Below are positions 34,700-45,602 of a DNA stretch of 64,000 nucleotides, in pieces (position 1 is the stretch's first letter; each line of letters opens with the position of its first letter). Origin of the DNA: Sphagnum compactum. Lineage: Eukaryota; Bryophyta; Sphagnopsida; Sphagnales. Under the pieces are notes generated by a model that saw only the letters and a program-made list of their open reading frames with translations, ran no database searches and was not told where the DNA came from. A program made the position numbers and the translations under genes. The stretch spans positions 25,287,354 to 25,351,353 of the forward strand of contig OZ234494.1 in assembly GCA_965153455.1 (NCBI GenBank), in the 5' to 3' direction.

Positions 34700-37228
34700 T
34701 GAATCTCAGTACACTCAACATGGATGGGTGGCCCCCTTTTGAGTAGTCTCTTCCTGGGGACATTTCAAGATGATTTATTGAGCTGTGAAGAGGACCTACA
34801 AAATGGAGCAAAGAACATCATAATACAAAGTGGCCAAGGACATCATCTCTGGGGGAAATGGAAATGCTAGTCTGATGCCCTTCCTAACACCTACTGGCAA
34901 CACTTTTGTGCAATTTTTTGGGTTAAATTAGTATAGTTTAGACTCCAGATAGGATGAATAATATACATACTATATGCGCACTTTCCAAGCACAAATTGCA
35001 CCACCAGAACATTAATTTTTTTAGTTTCCAAAAGATTTGTAAGGTATACCCACTTAAAACTTGAGCCTGCAAACAGGGGAGTGATTCTACAAGGACATCC
35101 TTGGGTGAAGTCTGAAGTCTGAACCTGGTCGGTAGGTTGGGGTCAAAGACTTAGCATATCTGAATCAATCTTCAACTAGCTGGATGTGGAGGAACAATGG
35201 AATTCTTTTGTGGGTTAATTAACAACCCTTTCCTTTAAGGCCATTTTCATGGCATTTCCTTTGCAAGTTTAAATTTTTACACCAACTATGGATGTAAATC
35301 ATTTTGCTATACACCAGTCACCAACTCCTTAAGAAATGACAAAACGATTCCCCTAAGAAAGTAATGGGTTACACTGAATTCCTTCCTGATCATCACAAGA
35401 ATTGGCCACTTATTCAAAGTGAAACAAATGAGAATTGAGTCCTTCTTGACTCTACCCAACATTAACGCCAGTCCTTCCATTCAAACATGCTATAGAGAAA
35501 AGACAAAACTTGTTGCAAGAGTCAATAGCAGATTTGGTAGAATAGTGCAAGCTTTTGAAAAGCGCTTGGACAGAGGAAAAGTTCTTTTTGCTATTGGGGT
35601 CAACTGAGGCCTTTTGTTGTGCTTCAGTTTGCAATTAATTTCTCACCAGCCTCATGTCCCCTCCTGTCATAGTTTTTTCTACCTCTTGATTTGGAGTTAG
35701 AATTCTCCCAGAGGGAAAGAAAAAAAGATGACAAACAAAACATGTGCATTGGGAAGTAGGTCAGTTAGTTTGGGGAGCTCCAGAGTTTAGCTCATACTCC
35801 CTCAAATATAGAGTTGCAACCGAGGTTCACAATGAGAAAACAACCAGTGTTGGATGGGTATCCGAATCCCAGTCAGAACCGGGCTGGTTTTCAGGCCAGT
35901 TCTTTGCCAGAAAACTGGTGTTTATCAGCTATTGTAAGAAACGTCAGCTGAAGCTGTGATGTGGAATTAGGGCAAGGGTGGCTGCTCTTTTGCTTTGTGT
36001 GACCTGTCAACTTCTCCAGCACCGGAGTTTTTGCTTTTTCGGTTTGTCTTTCATCATTCAACAACAGTGCTGGTGACTAAATGCGCCATGAAGGTCTTAT
36101 GATGGATCAAAAATTTTGGGCTTTGCTTGCCAATGTTTTGTTCTGTTCTGAATTTATCAAAGTCATTATGCTGTACTTATCAGATTTGGGTGGTGTGTTT
36201 TGACATTAGGCGGGACTTTGAGAAGCTAAGTATTGAATTTTGATTGTTGCAATGTGGCTATGTGGTTTTTGTTTTTGGGTTTTAAAGAATAATTGTCTAT
36301 GAAATGAATGCTCAGGACAATCAAACTATTGTTCTTTTGTTTTCCATTGTGCAAGGAGTTTAGTTTGATTGTTAGGAGTTAACATGGATATGCATATTAG
36401 CAAGGCACATGGGAGGTGATAAACTTAGGGAGTTTGAAAGCTTACCTAACATTGTGCCTTGATTCTTGAGTTTTATATAGTCAAGCAAATTGTTCGTGTG
36501 TTATGGTTGAGGGAATGAGACCTGTTGGTTATGGGAAGTCCAAGAGAAATGTTAATTTCTAGTTATTGCTGAATTCTAAATGGGCAATTTTTTTTGTCGA
36601 AATCCCTAGGATGGTTGGGAAATTTGTGACGATGTGAAATGGGTATGTTCAATTTGTTTCTTTGGAGTTTATATTGGGTATGTTGAAAGTTGGAGCTATA
36701 CTTGGCAATGGGAATATGTAGAATTGTAAGTTGAACGACAACCTACTTAAGGCAATGGTAGCTCATGAGAAAAGGCTCGAAGTGATCTGATCCCAACTAA
36801 GTGCCTTAGAAAATAGTTTAATGTTTTGCATACAACAACATTTATGCACCCTAAATTAATTCTTGCATGATATGTAAAAGTGGTAAATAGATTTCAAATG
36901 GTAATTGCATTTTGGGTTATTGATGTGGCGCCCCCTTTCTTTTAGCATCTATGTAGATGTTAAGAGTCTAAAAGAATTGGGTGTTCTTGAGAATTACCAC
37001 CAAAAGTTTCCACTGGAAAAAACAAACTTGCTCTAGTTGAATTTTCTTTAACTTGTGAAATCTACAAAGTTTTATTGCTTTAGCTTATATCCTCCTAGGC
37101 TCACCCAAATAGTTAAATTTGAGCATTACAAAATTGGCCTTGTATGAACCCACACCTACACTGGTACCATGATATAAATACTTTTTTTTGGGAGAACTCA
37201 AGAGCTTCACTTAATGAGTTCGAGCCAA
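34700..37228. other. Gene-free stretch
   Basis: No supported gene on either strand. An exact ACCAGTGTTGG lies at 35843-35853, followed by an unusual GGTTTTCAGGCCAG block. A fragment of the family D end (ACCTACACTGGTACCATG) lies at about 37154-37171. The rest is low-information AT-rich sequence. Confidence 0.5.
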
Positions 37229-37395
37229 GTTATCGTAGTCTGGTTGGTTTCTTGATATCGAGACCAATATAAATCTTTGTATCATACAAAAGTTCTATCG
37301 AGGTTATACTAGTCTAGTCGATTTTTGGATACCAAGATTAATATAAATCTCTATATTGTATTAGGACTTTATTGAGGTTACACTATAACTTGGAA
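37229..37395 (+). repeat. Tandem repeat, 74-bp unit
   Basis: Units start at about 37229, 37303 and 37377 (partial). Each has GTTAT or GTTAC, TAGTCTGGT or TAGTCTAGT, TTTCTTGATATCGAGACC or a variant, AATATAAATCT and a T-rich end with GAGGTTA. A further single unit occurs at about 41988-42050 (CCAGTCTAGTCAGTTTCTTG, then ACCAATATAA), next to a family D head. The two loci therefore share a composite repeat. Confidence 0.7.
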
Positions 37396-38025
37396 TTGTT
37401 TATGATAATTATTTTAGGGTTCAAAAAAAGGGCTCACATGCCGTTGTTTAAATGTTCACTTTGAGAAAAAAGGGGTGTTTTGCAGCTGACCTTGTAATTC
37501 AATTTATACATTGTGAATGTTAATGAGCAAGTTGCATGAATTGCAAAGTTACAATTCATTGCCATTCAATTACAACTCTATCAAAACAGCTAATTTCAAC
37601 TATTATGCAATTCCATAACTGCACCCATGATGTCATGCTGACATCATTAATTATCATCCATCTATTAAAATTTAACATGTGACATTATGAAGATTTTTGG
37701 TGGCCACCAGAACAAGGTTGTTAACCACCATAAAAAGCTTTTGAAGAACTACAAATTACATTCCAAGTTATATAAATAAACCTTGAAGGCACCATGGTAG
37801 GTTGTTTAAGAAAAAAAAATTGAATGATGAATTAATGAAATACAAATTTACATAGATCGAATAAACATTATATTCAATATTCAAAAATCCAATCTGAACC
37901 TTGAGGTGTGGTGGCTAGCAGGCCTATAACAAGATGAAAAGAAGTTGCAACAATTAAAAAATCCAAAAATTTTCATAACAGGTAAGAAGGAAAGAAGTTG
38001 CAAAATTCAACAATTCATGTAGTAT

Positions 38026-38179
38026 CACTACTACAAAATGTGGTGCAGTTCATTAGTCCCCGTTCACTAGACCAATGAATTCACTCCTTCTTCACTGGTG
38101 GCTTGTTCACTACAACTAGTGAATTCACTCAAAATCCAGTGACATCATTTGGCGTACAGGGACACCTTTTGTTGTAGTG
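38026..38179. mobile_element. CACTA-type MITE
   Basis: The left end is CACTACTACAAAATGTGGTG and the complemented right end is CACTACAACAAAAGGTG, so the termini match well. Both ends are flanked by TAT (38023-38025 and 38180-38182), the 3-bp target duplication expected for CACTA elements. The 154-bp interior repeats TTCACT many times in both orientations, including AACTAGTGAATTCACT, which looks like subterminal transposase-binding repeats. It has no ORF and would need a CACTA transposase in trans. Confidence 0.85.
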
Positions 38180-38182
38180 TAT

Positions 38183-38800
38183 ATTACATAATTGGTAACA
38201 ACCTTCATTAAATGTTTTAGATACAAATTGGACTTGGTGGCCACTAGGTTGTCAAAATTGTAACTATACTGATTTTTCTAAAAGTCTTGACAATAGAAAA
38301 TCAACTACTAAAAAACCTTTTTTTTAAGAAACCTTAAAAGAAAACTTAAATTTGAAGGATAATTTGAAACTAATTGAACCACCAAGTGGCCACCAAATTA
38401 TCAATACATTTTTCCTAATTTCTCCAATAATCTGAAACAGAATATCTAATATTTTAAAAATCTTCTTATAGAAACCTTAAAAGGCATTCTAAATTTAAAG
38501 GATAATTTTAAACACAATGTGAAATCCTCCTAGTGTTAGAAGTTTTGTGACTATCCATACTCAATTATGCAACAATAGTGGCACCATCTCGGAATAAAAA
38601 ATTGATTAGCAAACATTATTTTCTCCCTTTCATAGCTGCAAACAACATTGTGTACTCTGCGAACAACGATCCAAACCAATTGCACACAAAGTTAAAACTA
38701 GAAAATGACATATTAAAACATATAGCAATTATATATATAAATAATAAAAAATGAAAAAATGAAAAAAAAAACGAAAATGGAATGATTCAGATTACATACC
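38183..38800. repeat. Diverged ~150-bp tandem repeat
   Basis: The block GAAACCTTAAAAG, then CTTAAATTTGAAGGATAATTT at 38330-38370 recurs as GAAACCTTAAAAGG, then CTAAATTTAAAGGATAATTT at 38470-38512. A palindromic GGTGGCCACC-type motif lies beside the first unit (38395-38404) and at 38236. It sits just downstream of the minus-strand phosphatase-like remnant and could be decayed 3' sequence of it or transposon DNA. Confidence 0.5.
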
Positions 38801-38869
38801 TAAAGAAGGCTGCTTATTGTGAACATCAACATTATCATTATATATGTACTAGAGGAACCAAGAATAATT

Positions 38870-39550
38870 TCTTGACGAAGAACTTAAAGGAAATTTAGAA
38901 TACTTGACCAGAAAATCATAATGAACTCAAACCATTTTGGCCAATAGCAATCCGACCAAGGGTGGCCACAAATGGGATGACAAGTCCAACCATTACGCCC
39001 TATTCTTTGACAACATCTGTCCCCTGAATGATTCAAGAAAAAAACTAGTCCATTTCAAATTCTGAAACACCTTGTTGGGTTCATTATCAATCAGCAATGT
39101 TTGATCCTCCTTTCCATAATCTTTCCCATGGCAAGCATAATACACACATTTCAAATCCTTTAAGTAATAATAGGACCTGGGTGAAATTTCACTAGACGTT
39201 TTGGAACATTAATTCACGTCCCCAAATGAAAACGAATCAATCCAAGAAACTTTCAAACATGAAGATGGGAAGAACTTCCAGTACATCCTCAAGTTTCATA
39301 CAAGACCAAATTGTGATATGAAACTTTTGAAATGTCTTGTTGAGAAAATTCTCTACTCCAACTCTTACTTCCATTTTGGTCATGTCAACATTTTTCCCAA
39401 ACACTTTAGCATTCCTTTGTAGAACAGCCAAAGGTGGGAAATAACACAACACGCCATTGACACTTAGAACCAACAATTTTTTAGGCTCAAGAGAAAACGA
39501 ACATAGACATGAATGCATTGAATTGCCTTTGACCACTATAGTTAGCTTAG
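38870..39550 (-). pseudogene. FCP1/NIF-like phosphatase domain, decayed copy 2
   Basis: The minus frame at 39237-39536 reads KKLLVLSVNGVLCYFPP, then VGVENFLNKTFQKFHITIWS and a helix to FESFLD. This matches the start of FCP1/NLI-interacting-factor domains (HAD fold): motif I normally has D-x-D/N-G; here the first Asp is Ser, so catalysis would be lost. After a TGA at 39237 the frame continues with FVFIWGRE, then, after a shift, EISPRSYYYLKDLKCVYYAC and DQTLLIDNEPNKVF (motif III/IV region, LLIDD in active members) and SFFLESFRGQ. Reading fades near 38870. It is the more complete of two adjacent copies. It could be a duplicated host-gene fragment or a domain carried by a transposon. Confidence 0.65.
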
Positions 39551-40080
39551 AAGAAACATTGAACTAAAACAACAAAACAATTTGTCAACAAAATGAATTA
39601 AACATGAGGGAAATAATAATGTGTTATCAAGAATCATAATAATAAATTGATAGTGAAATGTCCATGTGCTAACAATAAATATTTTTCTACATTCAATATA
39701 TCCATAATAGTATGGAAAAAACAGTGGGCAGCCACCGAGTGAGCTAACAATAGATGGAAAAAATGATACTAACAAAAGTCGTTGAAATACAAGGGGATTG
39801 TTAAACTACGTGCATGAGGCACTTGGTGGCCACCAAGCCATTTGCATTGAAATTTTAGAACAATTTATGAGAGCCTAACAATATGTTTACGAAATGCGCA
39901 ACTATCAAGTCAGAACTAGTGGACGCTTGTGGGAGAGAAAGTTGTGTGGAACAACCCTTACATTGGACTCTAGTACATTAGGCAAGAAAACAACTGATAA
40001 AGATAAAACATGCACCCATCACAATTCAAGTTAGTAAACCATCCATACATAATGATTCCATAATAAATAAATAAAATAGT
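39551..40080 (-). other. Spacer between the two phosphatase-like remnants
   Basis: No readable domain. It could be an intron of a former gene or plain spacer. A perfect 16-bp palindrome CTTGGTGGCCACCAAG lies at 39822-39837. Confidence 0.4.
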
Positions 40081-40690
40081 TCATCTATTTTTATTTAGAG
40101 ATCTCGATTTTACTTTGTTACAAAATGTTTCATCACATTCTGGAGAACAAGGAGCAATAAATTTTGCATATCGAAGGTCATCAGAAAGCACATTTGTAAT
40201 GCTACTGAAAGGATTCAACTCTACAAATTTATAAACTCGCATTTTGGACAAATGCAAAGATTCCAAGTAAGGAAGAACGATTTGGAGCAGGTAATTAATG
40301 TCATTGTGTAATTCGTAGAACGTCTCAAAAAAGATGGCACTAAAAGGAGGATTAAATAAACTCTTGTGAAGCATATTATCTATCAACAAGGTATTTTCAA
40401 ACATCGTACCATGAAATTGTACAAAAAAATCAAGAAGGTTTTTATGGAAAACTAGCTTGTTCGGCTACTCAGGCAAGAAATGATCATTTCTAAAGTAGAA
40501 CGATTGGTCGACTATTCTAGAAGACAGAAGGTGAATGCTAGTTTTCTTCCAAGTGCCTTGAAAATTTTCTCTTCATTGCCGAAGACCATATGTACCCTGT
40601 AAATATTTTACACAAGTGGAAAGGAATTCCTTGAGGCAAGGCTTCAGAAACGCCAACAATTTTTGGATGGCTTCTTGAAGTGATCCAAAA
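40081..40690 (-). pseudogene. FCP1/NIF-like phosphatase domain, decayed copy 1
   Basis: Minus reading from about 40690 shows a KPCLKEFLSTCVKYLQ-like block, then YIWSSAMKRK (motif II: WSS is typical of FCP1-like proteins), SSRIVDQSFYFRND, a stop after LPE, NKLVFHKNLLDF, and an open frame from 40404 with TLLIDNMLHKSLFNPP, SAIFFETF, YLESLH and YKFVELNPF. The last blocks match the end of plant NIF-like domains (LLDDSPYKA, NP, AIFP, YLE-L, NPFG). Motif I lies beyond the readable part. Frameshifts and a stop make it a pseudogene. Same strand as copy 2 and about 530 bp upstream of it. Confidence 0.65.
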
Positions 40691-40699
40691 AATGTTTTC

Positions 40700-41985
40700 T
40701 ACGCCAAAATATTATGTGAAATCTAGTTTTACTTAATGTAATATTCTTGAAATTTCTTCATAATTGGTTGGGTGAAATGCAATGTTTTTTAATTTGATAT
40801 TTTCAAAAAAAAATAGTAATTGGTCAACATTCAATTGAATTAGGTAGAAAAAAATCCCTTCGTAGTGGAATGGGTGGTTCATTTAATGGTTCATCATTTT
40901 CTATTAAATCTTGTGTTCCAAGGTATAATAGTAGTAATGTTCACCCATTAACTCTATGAATGTTGGGTGTCTGACAAGTAAATGATATTTAAGAACTATG
41001 AAAGCATGATTGCAAATATGCATGTTGGAGACGTAATTTCTGGGATTTTAGTGAGGATGGTAGGGGTCAAATTGGAGTAGGACAATGCAAGGATCCATTG
41101 TTGGTCTCAATCTATGGTGCTAGTGGAATGGAAAATGTATAATTGTAACCATCATATCCATGATTGAAGCATTTAAGTAGCGAAGACTCTTAATCTCTTA
41201 ATCTAGTTGACTTAAAAAGGTATCCTAGCAATTGGTTAGTTACTTGTGGTAAATATGAATACTTATCATCTTCTATTTAATAGGAAGTGAAGTGATCTAA
41301 GTTAATTAGTCCAAGTAGAAAGTGCATAACGAATGAATGGTTTCTTTTAATTAAAATTTGTGAAGGAGATTAAGATAAGGTGAAAATATCTAGAAGGTTA
41401 AACAAACTCATGTGTGATAGGGAACCACTTTTGCTTCCTAATTATCTTTTGGGCTCATTTTATTCTTTCATTAGGATTCTCTTTCTCATTCTATCAATGT
41501 GTGTTGTGATTATAGAAATATTAGTGTGTGCAAAGTGGAAGAAGGTTATACTTGTATTAAGAAAAAATACAAACAATGGATCATGGTAGAAAGTAATCTC
41601 TTTATAGTTGATGTTCTCTTTACTTTGGTTCAATTTTCATTTGAAATAAAAAATATTTTTTATACTATCTCCAAGATTAGGAAGGTAGGTATGCTTATGA
41701 TAGCTACCTCTAAAAGGTGACAACTAAAAATAGTTATTGATTTCTTAGGCTACAAAAGGCTAATGGTAGCTACAATAGGTTTGTAAGCAACCATGAGTTT
41801 TTTTCAAGTTTACAAAGGATGATAGTTGCTGCAAAACAATAACTACATTATGGCTGCAGGTAGACAAAAGACAATCCCTATCTTCAAATCTTTCCTTCTT
41901 CCTTCTGCTCCTAAACCCTAAACCCTTCTTTTTTTCCTTTTCTACCCAACAACCCTTTCCTTAATAATAATTAAGTTGATGGTCC
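40700..41985. other. Gene-free stretch with a telo-box-like motif
   Basis: No supported gene. CCTAAACCCTAAACCC at about 41912-41927 is two units of the plant telomere repeat. Such telo-boxes occur in plant promoters and as stray repeats; no gene follows here, so I give it no function. Confidence 0.5.
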
Positions 41986-41987
41986 CA

Positions 41988-42168
41988 CGATCTTACACCA
42001 GTCTAGTCAGTTTCTTGACACCAAGACCAATATAAGTTTGTCTATGAAACCAAGGTATCAAGTGTTTTTTGAGATTATCAATAGCCAGAATTTAACCACA
42101 ATTAAAGAAAAATCGCCAGATTTCTATACATGGTTCAAATATGTAACCAAAAATATAGAAGCATGTCC
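41988..42168 (+). repeat. 74-bp unit plus family D head
   Basis: A single 74-bp-type unit (see 37229) is followed by a family D head at 42059-42168 that matches 4070-4190. The matching tail of family D lies at 42690-42810, so about 500 bp of unrelated sequence separates head and tail here against about 120 bp at 4.2 kb. That difference suggests an insertion of about 400 bp at 42180-42680. I see no ends for it. Confidence 0.6.
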
Positions 42169-42689
42169 TCCCTGAATCAATTAACCAATCAATCAATCAA
42201 TGGATCAGTGACCCAGTCAGTCGATCATGCTTGTTCCCTGGGTTGCCAAAGCTTTTAATTCAGTGCTGTCTGGCAATGCAGTCCCCTGTGATAATGTTTT
42301 CTGAAGAGGTAAATTATTGTTGGGTGTCCTAGATCCTGGGTGCCTGCTGGGTCTTTGTGTCTCTAGTCTGGCTAGTCTGGCTTGCTGGCGATTCCTTTGG
42401 TGGCTTCCCGCACGCCTCAAGAGGAAGTGTAAGTAGTAAGTACATTCAGAAGATAATTTCAGGGGGACCCTATTCTGACCATTTTTGTTCCTCACACAAA
42501 GTACGCAAAAATTCGGTGTTGGGTTCTGTTCCAAACTGTGATTAACAGTGAACACAACACAAAACAAATAAACAATGGTAGGCTTCACAAAAAGCGAAAA
42601 GCCCGCAGCATTCAGAGCACCTATTAGGCTCTATAAGCATGCCTCCAGATGCATTAAAAAAATTGCTATGGTTTTTTGTTTTTATGGAC

Positions 42690-42810
42690 TCAGAGACCCT
42701 GAGTTTGTCTTAGGACAAGATACTTACAATGGTTGGAAGCAACTTAAAAAACATTTGGGTTTTTTTACCATGGTACGTACCTGAGTAGATGCTGGTTCAC
42801 CCAACAAGGG
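42690..42810 (+). repeat. Family D tail, copy 4
   Basis: The blocks GGACTCAGAGACCCTGA, TTAGGACAAGATACTTACAA, TTTTTACCATGGTAC and ATGCTGGTTCACCCAA match the tails at 4360-4480 and 5300-5440. The end motif TTCACCCAA is intact here. The plus frame at 42575-42784 and the minus frame at 42724-43029 read across it and are not genes. Confidence 0.65.
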
Positions 42811-45100
42811 GTGTTTGTTTTGTTGTGGTGGTGTGGAGTGCTTTATGATGGCTCCTGTTGTGGTTGATGTGTGCAGGGCTTTTCTGAGCTTTTCTGATGT
42901 CCTTATGGGAGCATGTTTGGTGGTGCAAAAAGTGTTGGATTTAATGGTTTTCAGAGTTTCCATGTGGGCACCAGTGGGGATTATGCTCTGAAAAAACTGC
43001 CACCCACTGCCCCTCCCCCTCGCCCCCAATTATTTAGATGCGTGTGAGTGCACAGCATGCAGGTTTCAGACATTGTTGTAAGTACTACACAGGCTGGTTG
43101 TTAGTTAATTCCATCATCTGAGTGTGAGTGTAAGTGTTATTTCCTGATTCCTTTCTTACAGCAATGAACATAAGTAATCAGAAGAGCTCTAATGGGTGTC
43201 ATGAACTTTTCACAATAGATTTGTGAGATCAGATCATCAGCAGGGTTTAGTTTTTTACAATTTTTGTAATGTCAAAAATTCAACAATTTGTTTCCAAGAA
43301 CTTAGCAAATTTTGTAGAATTCACACTAATCACTCATCATTTTATCCATAATTCTCCCAATTGTTTTTTCCAACAAAGTCACTCATCATCAGCCTACCAA
43401 AATTTGAGGAAGCTTTTTTTTTTCATTTAAGGTCCAAAATAGGAAACAACAAAAAATTTATTAGAAATGTAAGTGACTCCCCTGTGCACAGAATGCAACA
43501 ACAAATCTGATCAAAGAAGAATGAGTGTTTCTATCTCTCAGCAGATTCTGACTAAGTGACTTCACAAGTACAAAAACGAAACAGAATCTCTCCCTCTCTC
43601 TCTCTCTCTCACCTCACCTACTTACTTTCTCCCAGGGATTAAGTTTGTGACTGCAGTTAGGCACATCCTATGCTCCTGGGTTTTATTCTCTAGTCATGTT
43701 TTCTCCCCCTTTTCCATGATGTTTCATGATAGCCAAGTGTTGAGTTGGTAGGATTTTAGTGGCCAGAAGGTCTCATATATGATAAATAAATAAATAAATA
43801 GTATTTAATAATTAATAAATGAAAAATAATTTTTAAAAACTCTTTTACAGTATTCAGGTACGAATAATCATAAGCCAAAGGTCGGCACAGGCCAGGTGCA
43901 CACCATGAGCACCTTTGGATAATCGACTGCCAAACCTTGCTAAATTGTTAACCAGTTTTACCTCCTACTGGTCCCTAGCCCCAATGGATGATGATGGATG
44001 GATGGAATCTTGACTTTATAGGCATGAAGAAGGCAGGGTTTTTTTGGGGGTGAATTTTTTTGTTGTTTTGTCAAGAAAAGAATTAGGAATTAGTGTAAAT
44101 TGAACTTATTTTTCCTTTTCCAAGGAAAGGTTTCCAAATTTTTAACATTATGTACATACACACACCACATATATAAACCCTGCACAAAATTGAGAGTCAG
44201 ACAAGGTTTTTTTGTAGTGTGACCCAAAAATAATAATGTAATAAGTGCCAAAATGCTCACAGAACATGAAATGAAAACTGATAAGCTTCTCAAAGGCCCA
44301 CCAGACACCCAACATGTACGTGAATCACTCAGGTGTGTGAATTGCCAACTTCTGCCAAGAAATCATTTCCTTACATTTGTGCACATGGCTGGTTTGGACC
44401 AGTGTTGGCCAGTTCTTGGTTTTTACAAGAATCATTGGAAGACCCTCCCAATTATGGGTTTAGGGAATTTAGGGCTGGGCCAATTTTTTTATCACCAACG
44501 ATTTCAGGTTCAATAAGTCTAATCTTTATAAGAACTGTGTAACTGTCTGACCGGGATGTTTCCTGGTCATGCATGCACAAGGGCTTGCTTCGTATCAATA
44601 TGTTGCACAACAAGAGAAATACGAGAGTAGGTATGCCCATCATTGAACATAGGCCAATGACTGATCAGGGTAAAAGTTCTGACATGGCCACTCAATGCAC
44701 CTTTGACTACACTGCTGGTGTGCATTTTGCACTCTATGACTGGACATGTGGTGTGGAAATTTTGTGATTGGTTTTTTTTTTATAACTTGCACCTGAGCAT
44801 ATTGTTTTGTGTTCAACCATGGGATAAATTTAGAACACTTGGGTGCTATTTGCATCACACTTTAAATGAAAATATGTTTGATGATGGGAGTGGCTCCTTG
44901 CCCTTCTTAAAAAAACTATTGCCCAAGCTTATAGTCCAAGTGGTCGTCAAAAGTGTAAAGTAACACAATTTTACCATAATTATACTCAAGGATAGAATCC
45001 AAGTGTTTGGTATAGGATGTAAAACCACACACTAAATCATTAGCCTACTTCAATCAACCAAAAGATTTGTTTGGTAATGGGGGTGATTTAATGTAGGATT
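42811..45100. other. Gene-free stretch with microsatellites
   Basis: No supported gene. There is a CT microsatellite at about 43587-43610, an AAAT-type one at 43782-43800, and a small inverted repeat CCAAAGGT/ACCTTTGG at about 43876-43920 with an inner GGTG/CACC. An exact ACCAGTGTTGG lies at 44398-44408, followed by CCAGTTCTTGG. Confidence 0.5.
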
Positions 45101-45115
45101 ACAAGATTTAAGGTT

Positions 45116-45600
45116 TTGTGTTATAAACAACAAGGAAGATGGACAAGTGAGGCCTTGGAAGAAGTAATGAATGTAGTGAAAAGACATGAAACTTCTTTGA
45201 TGAAAGTAAGCAAGTTTTGGTACATACCACTAACCTTGCTTTCAAATCACTTGAATGCTAGGACAAGGTCAGAAAAAGTGGGCCTAGCAGGTGTGCTAAT
45301 GAATGAAAAGGATAAATCATTTGTTAGTTACATCTTGGGTATGTAAAATTGTGAACTTTCCATTACCTTGCAACATCTGAAGATAAAGGTAGTAGAACTT
45401 ACCCAAACCAGACCTCCCTCCTTCAAAAATGAACTAGCTAAAAACAGTTGATGCTATTGGTTTAAGCACTAGCATCCAAAACTCACTATTCAACTTGCAA
45501 AAGGACTTGAAATCTATGTGACATAAGGTTTGACAAGTCAGTCATGTAGTTCATATTACAAAAATCTTCAAACACTATACCACTATGAGAGAAAGGAGAG
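45116..45600 (+). pseudogene. Pogo/CENP-B-like transposase N-terminal remnant
   Basis: The frame reads GRWTSEALEEVMNVVKRHET, SLMKVSKFWYIPLTLLSNHL and NARTRS, a helix-turn-helix of the psq/CENP-B N-terminal type that in pogo-family transposases binds the terminal repeats. It continues with VLMNEKDKSFVSYILGM, a stop at 45344, CELSITLQHLKIKVVEL, TQTRPPSF, a stop, CYWFKH-stop-HPKLTIQL and AKGLEI, the second HTH (Tc5/CENP-B type). Traces of a SSYYKNLQTLY helix follow to about 45600. The DDE nuclease domain is absent: the TTGCAACTA field begins at once. The usual length is near 500 residues; only about 160 are left. Confidence 0.7.
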
Positions 45601-45602
45601 TT

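Noticed and set aside
37216-37226. GAGTTCGAGCC, resembling a tRNA/SINE B box
   Set aside because: No A box at proper distance and no tRNA cloverleaf around it; 74-bp tandem repeats follow.
41912-41927. Telomere-type CCTAAACCCTAAACCC
   Set aside because: Only about two units, too short for an interstitial telomere; no gene follows for a telo-box role.
42217-42588. 123-codon minus-strand open frame
   Set aside because: No domain, no neighbours of a gene, and it lies in the variable gap of repeat family D.
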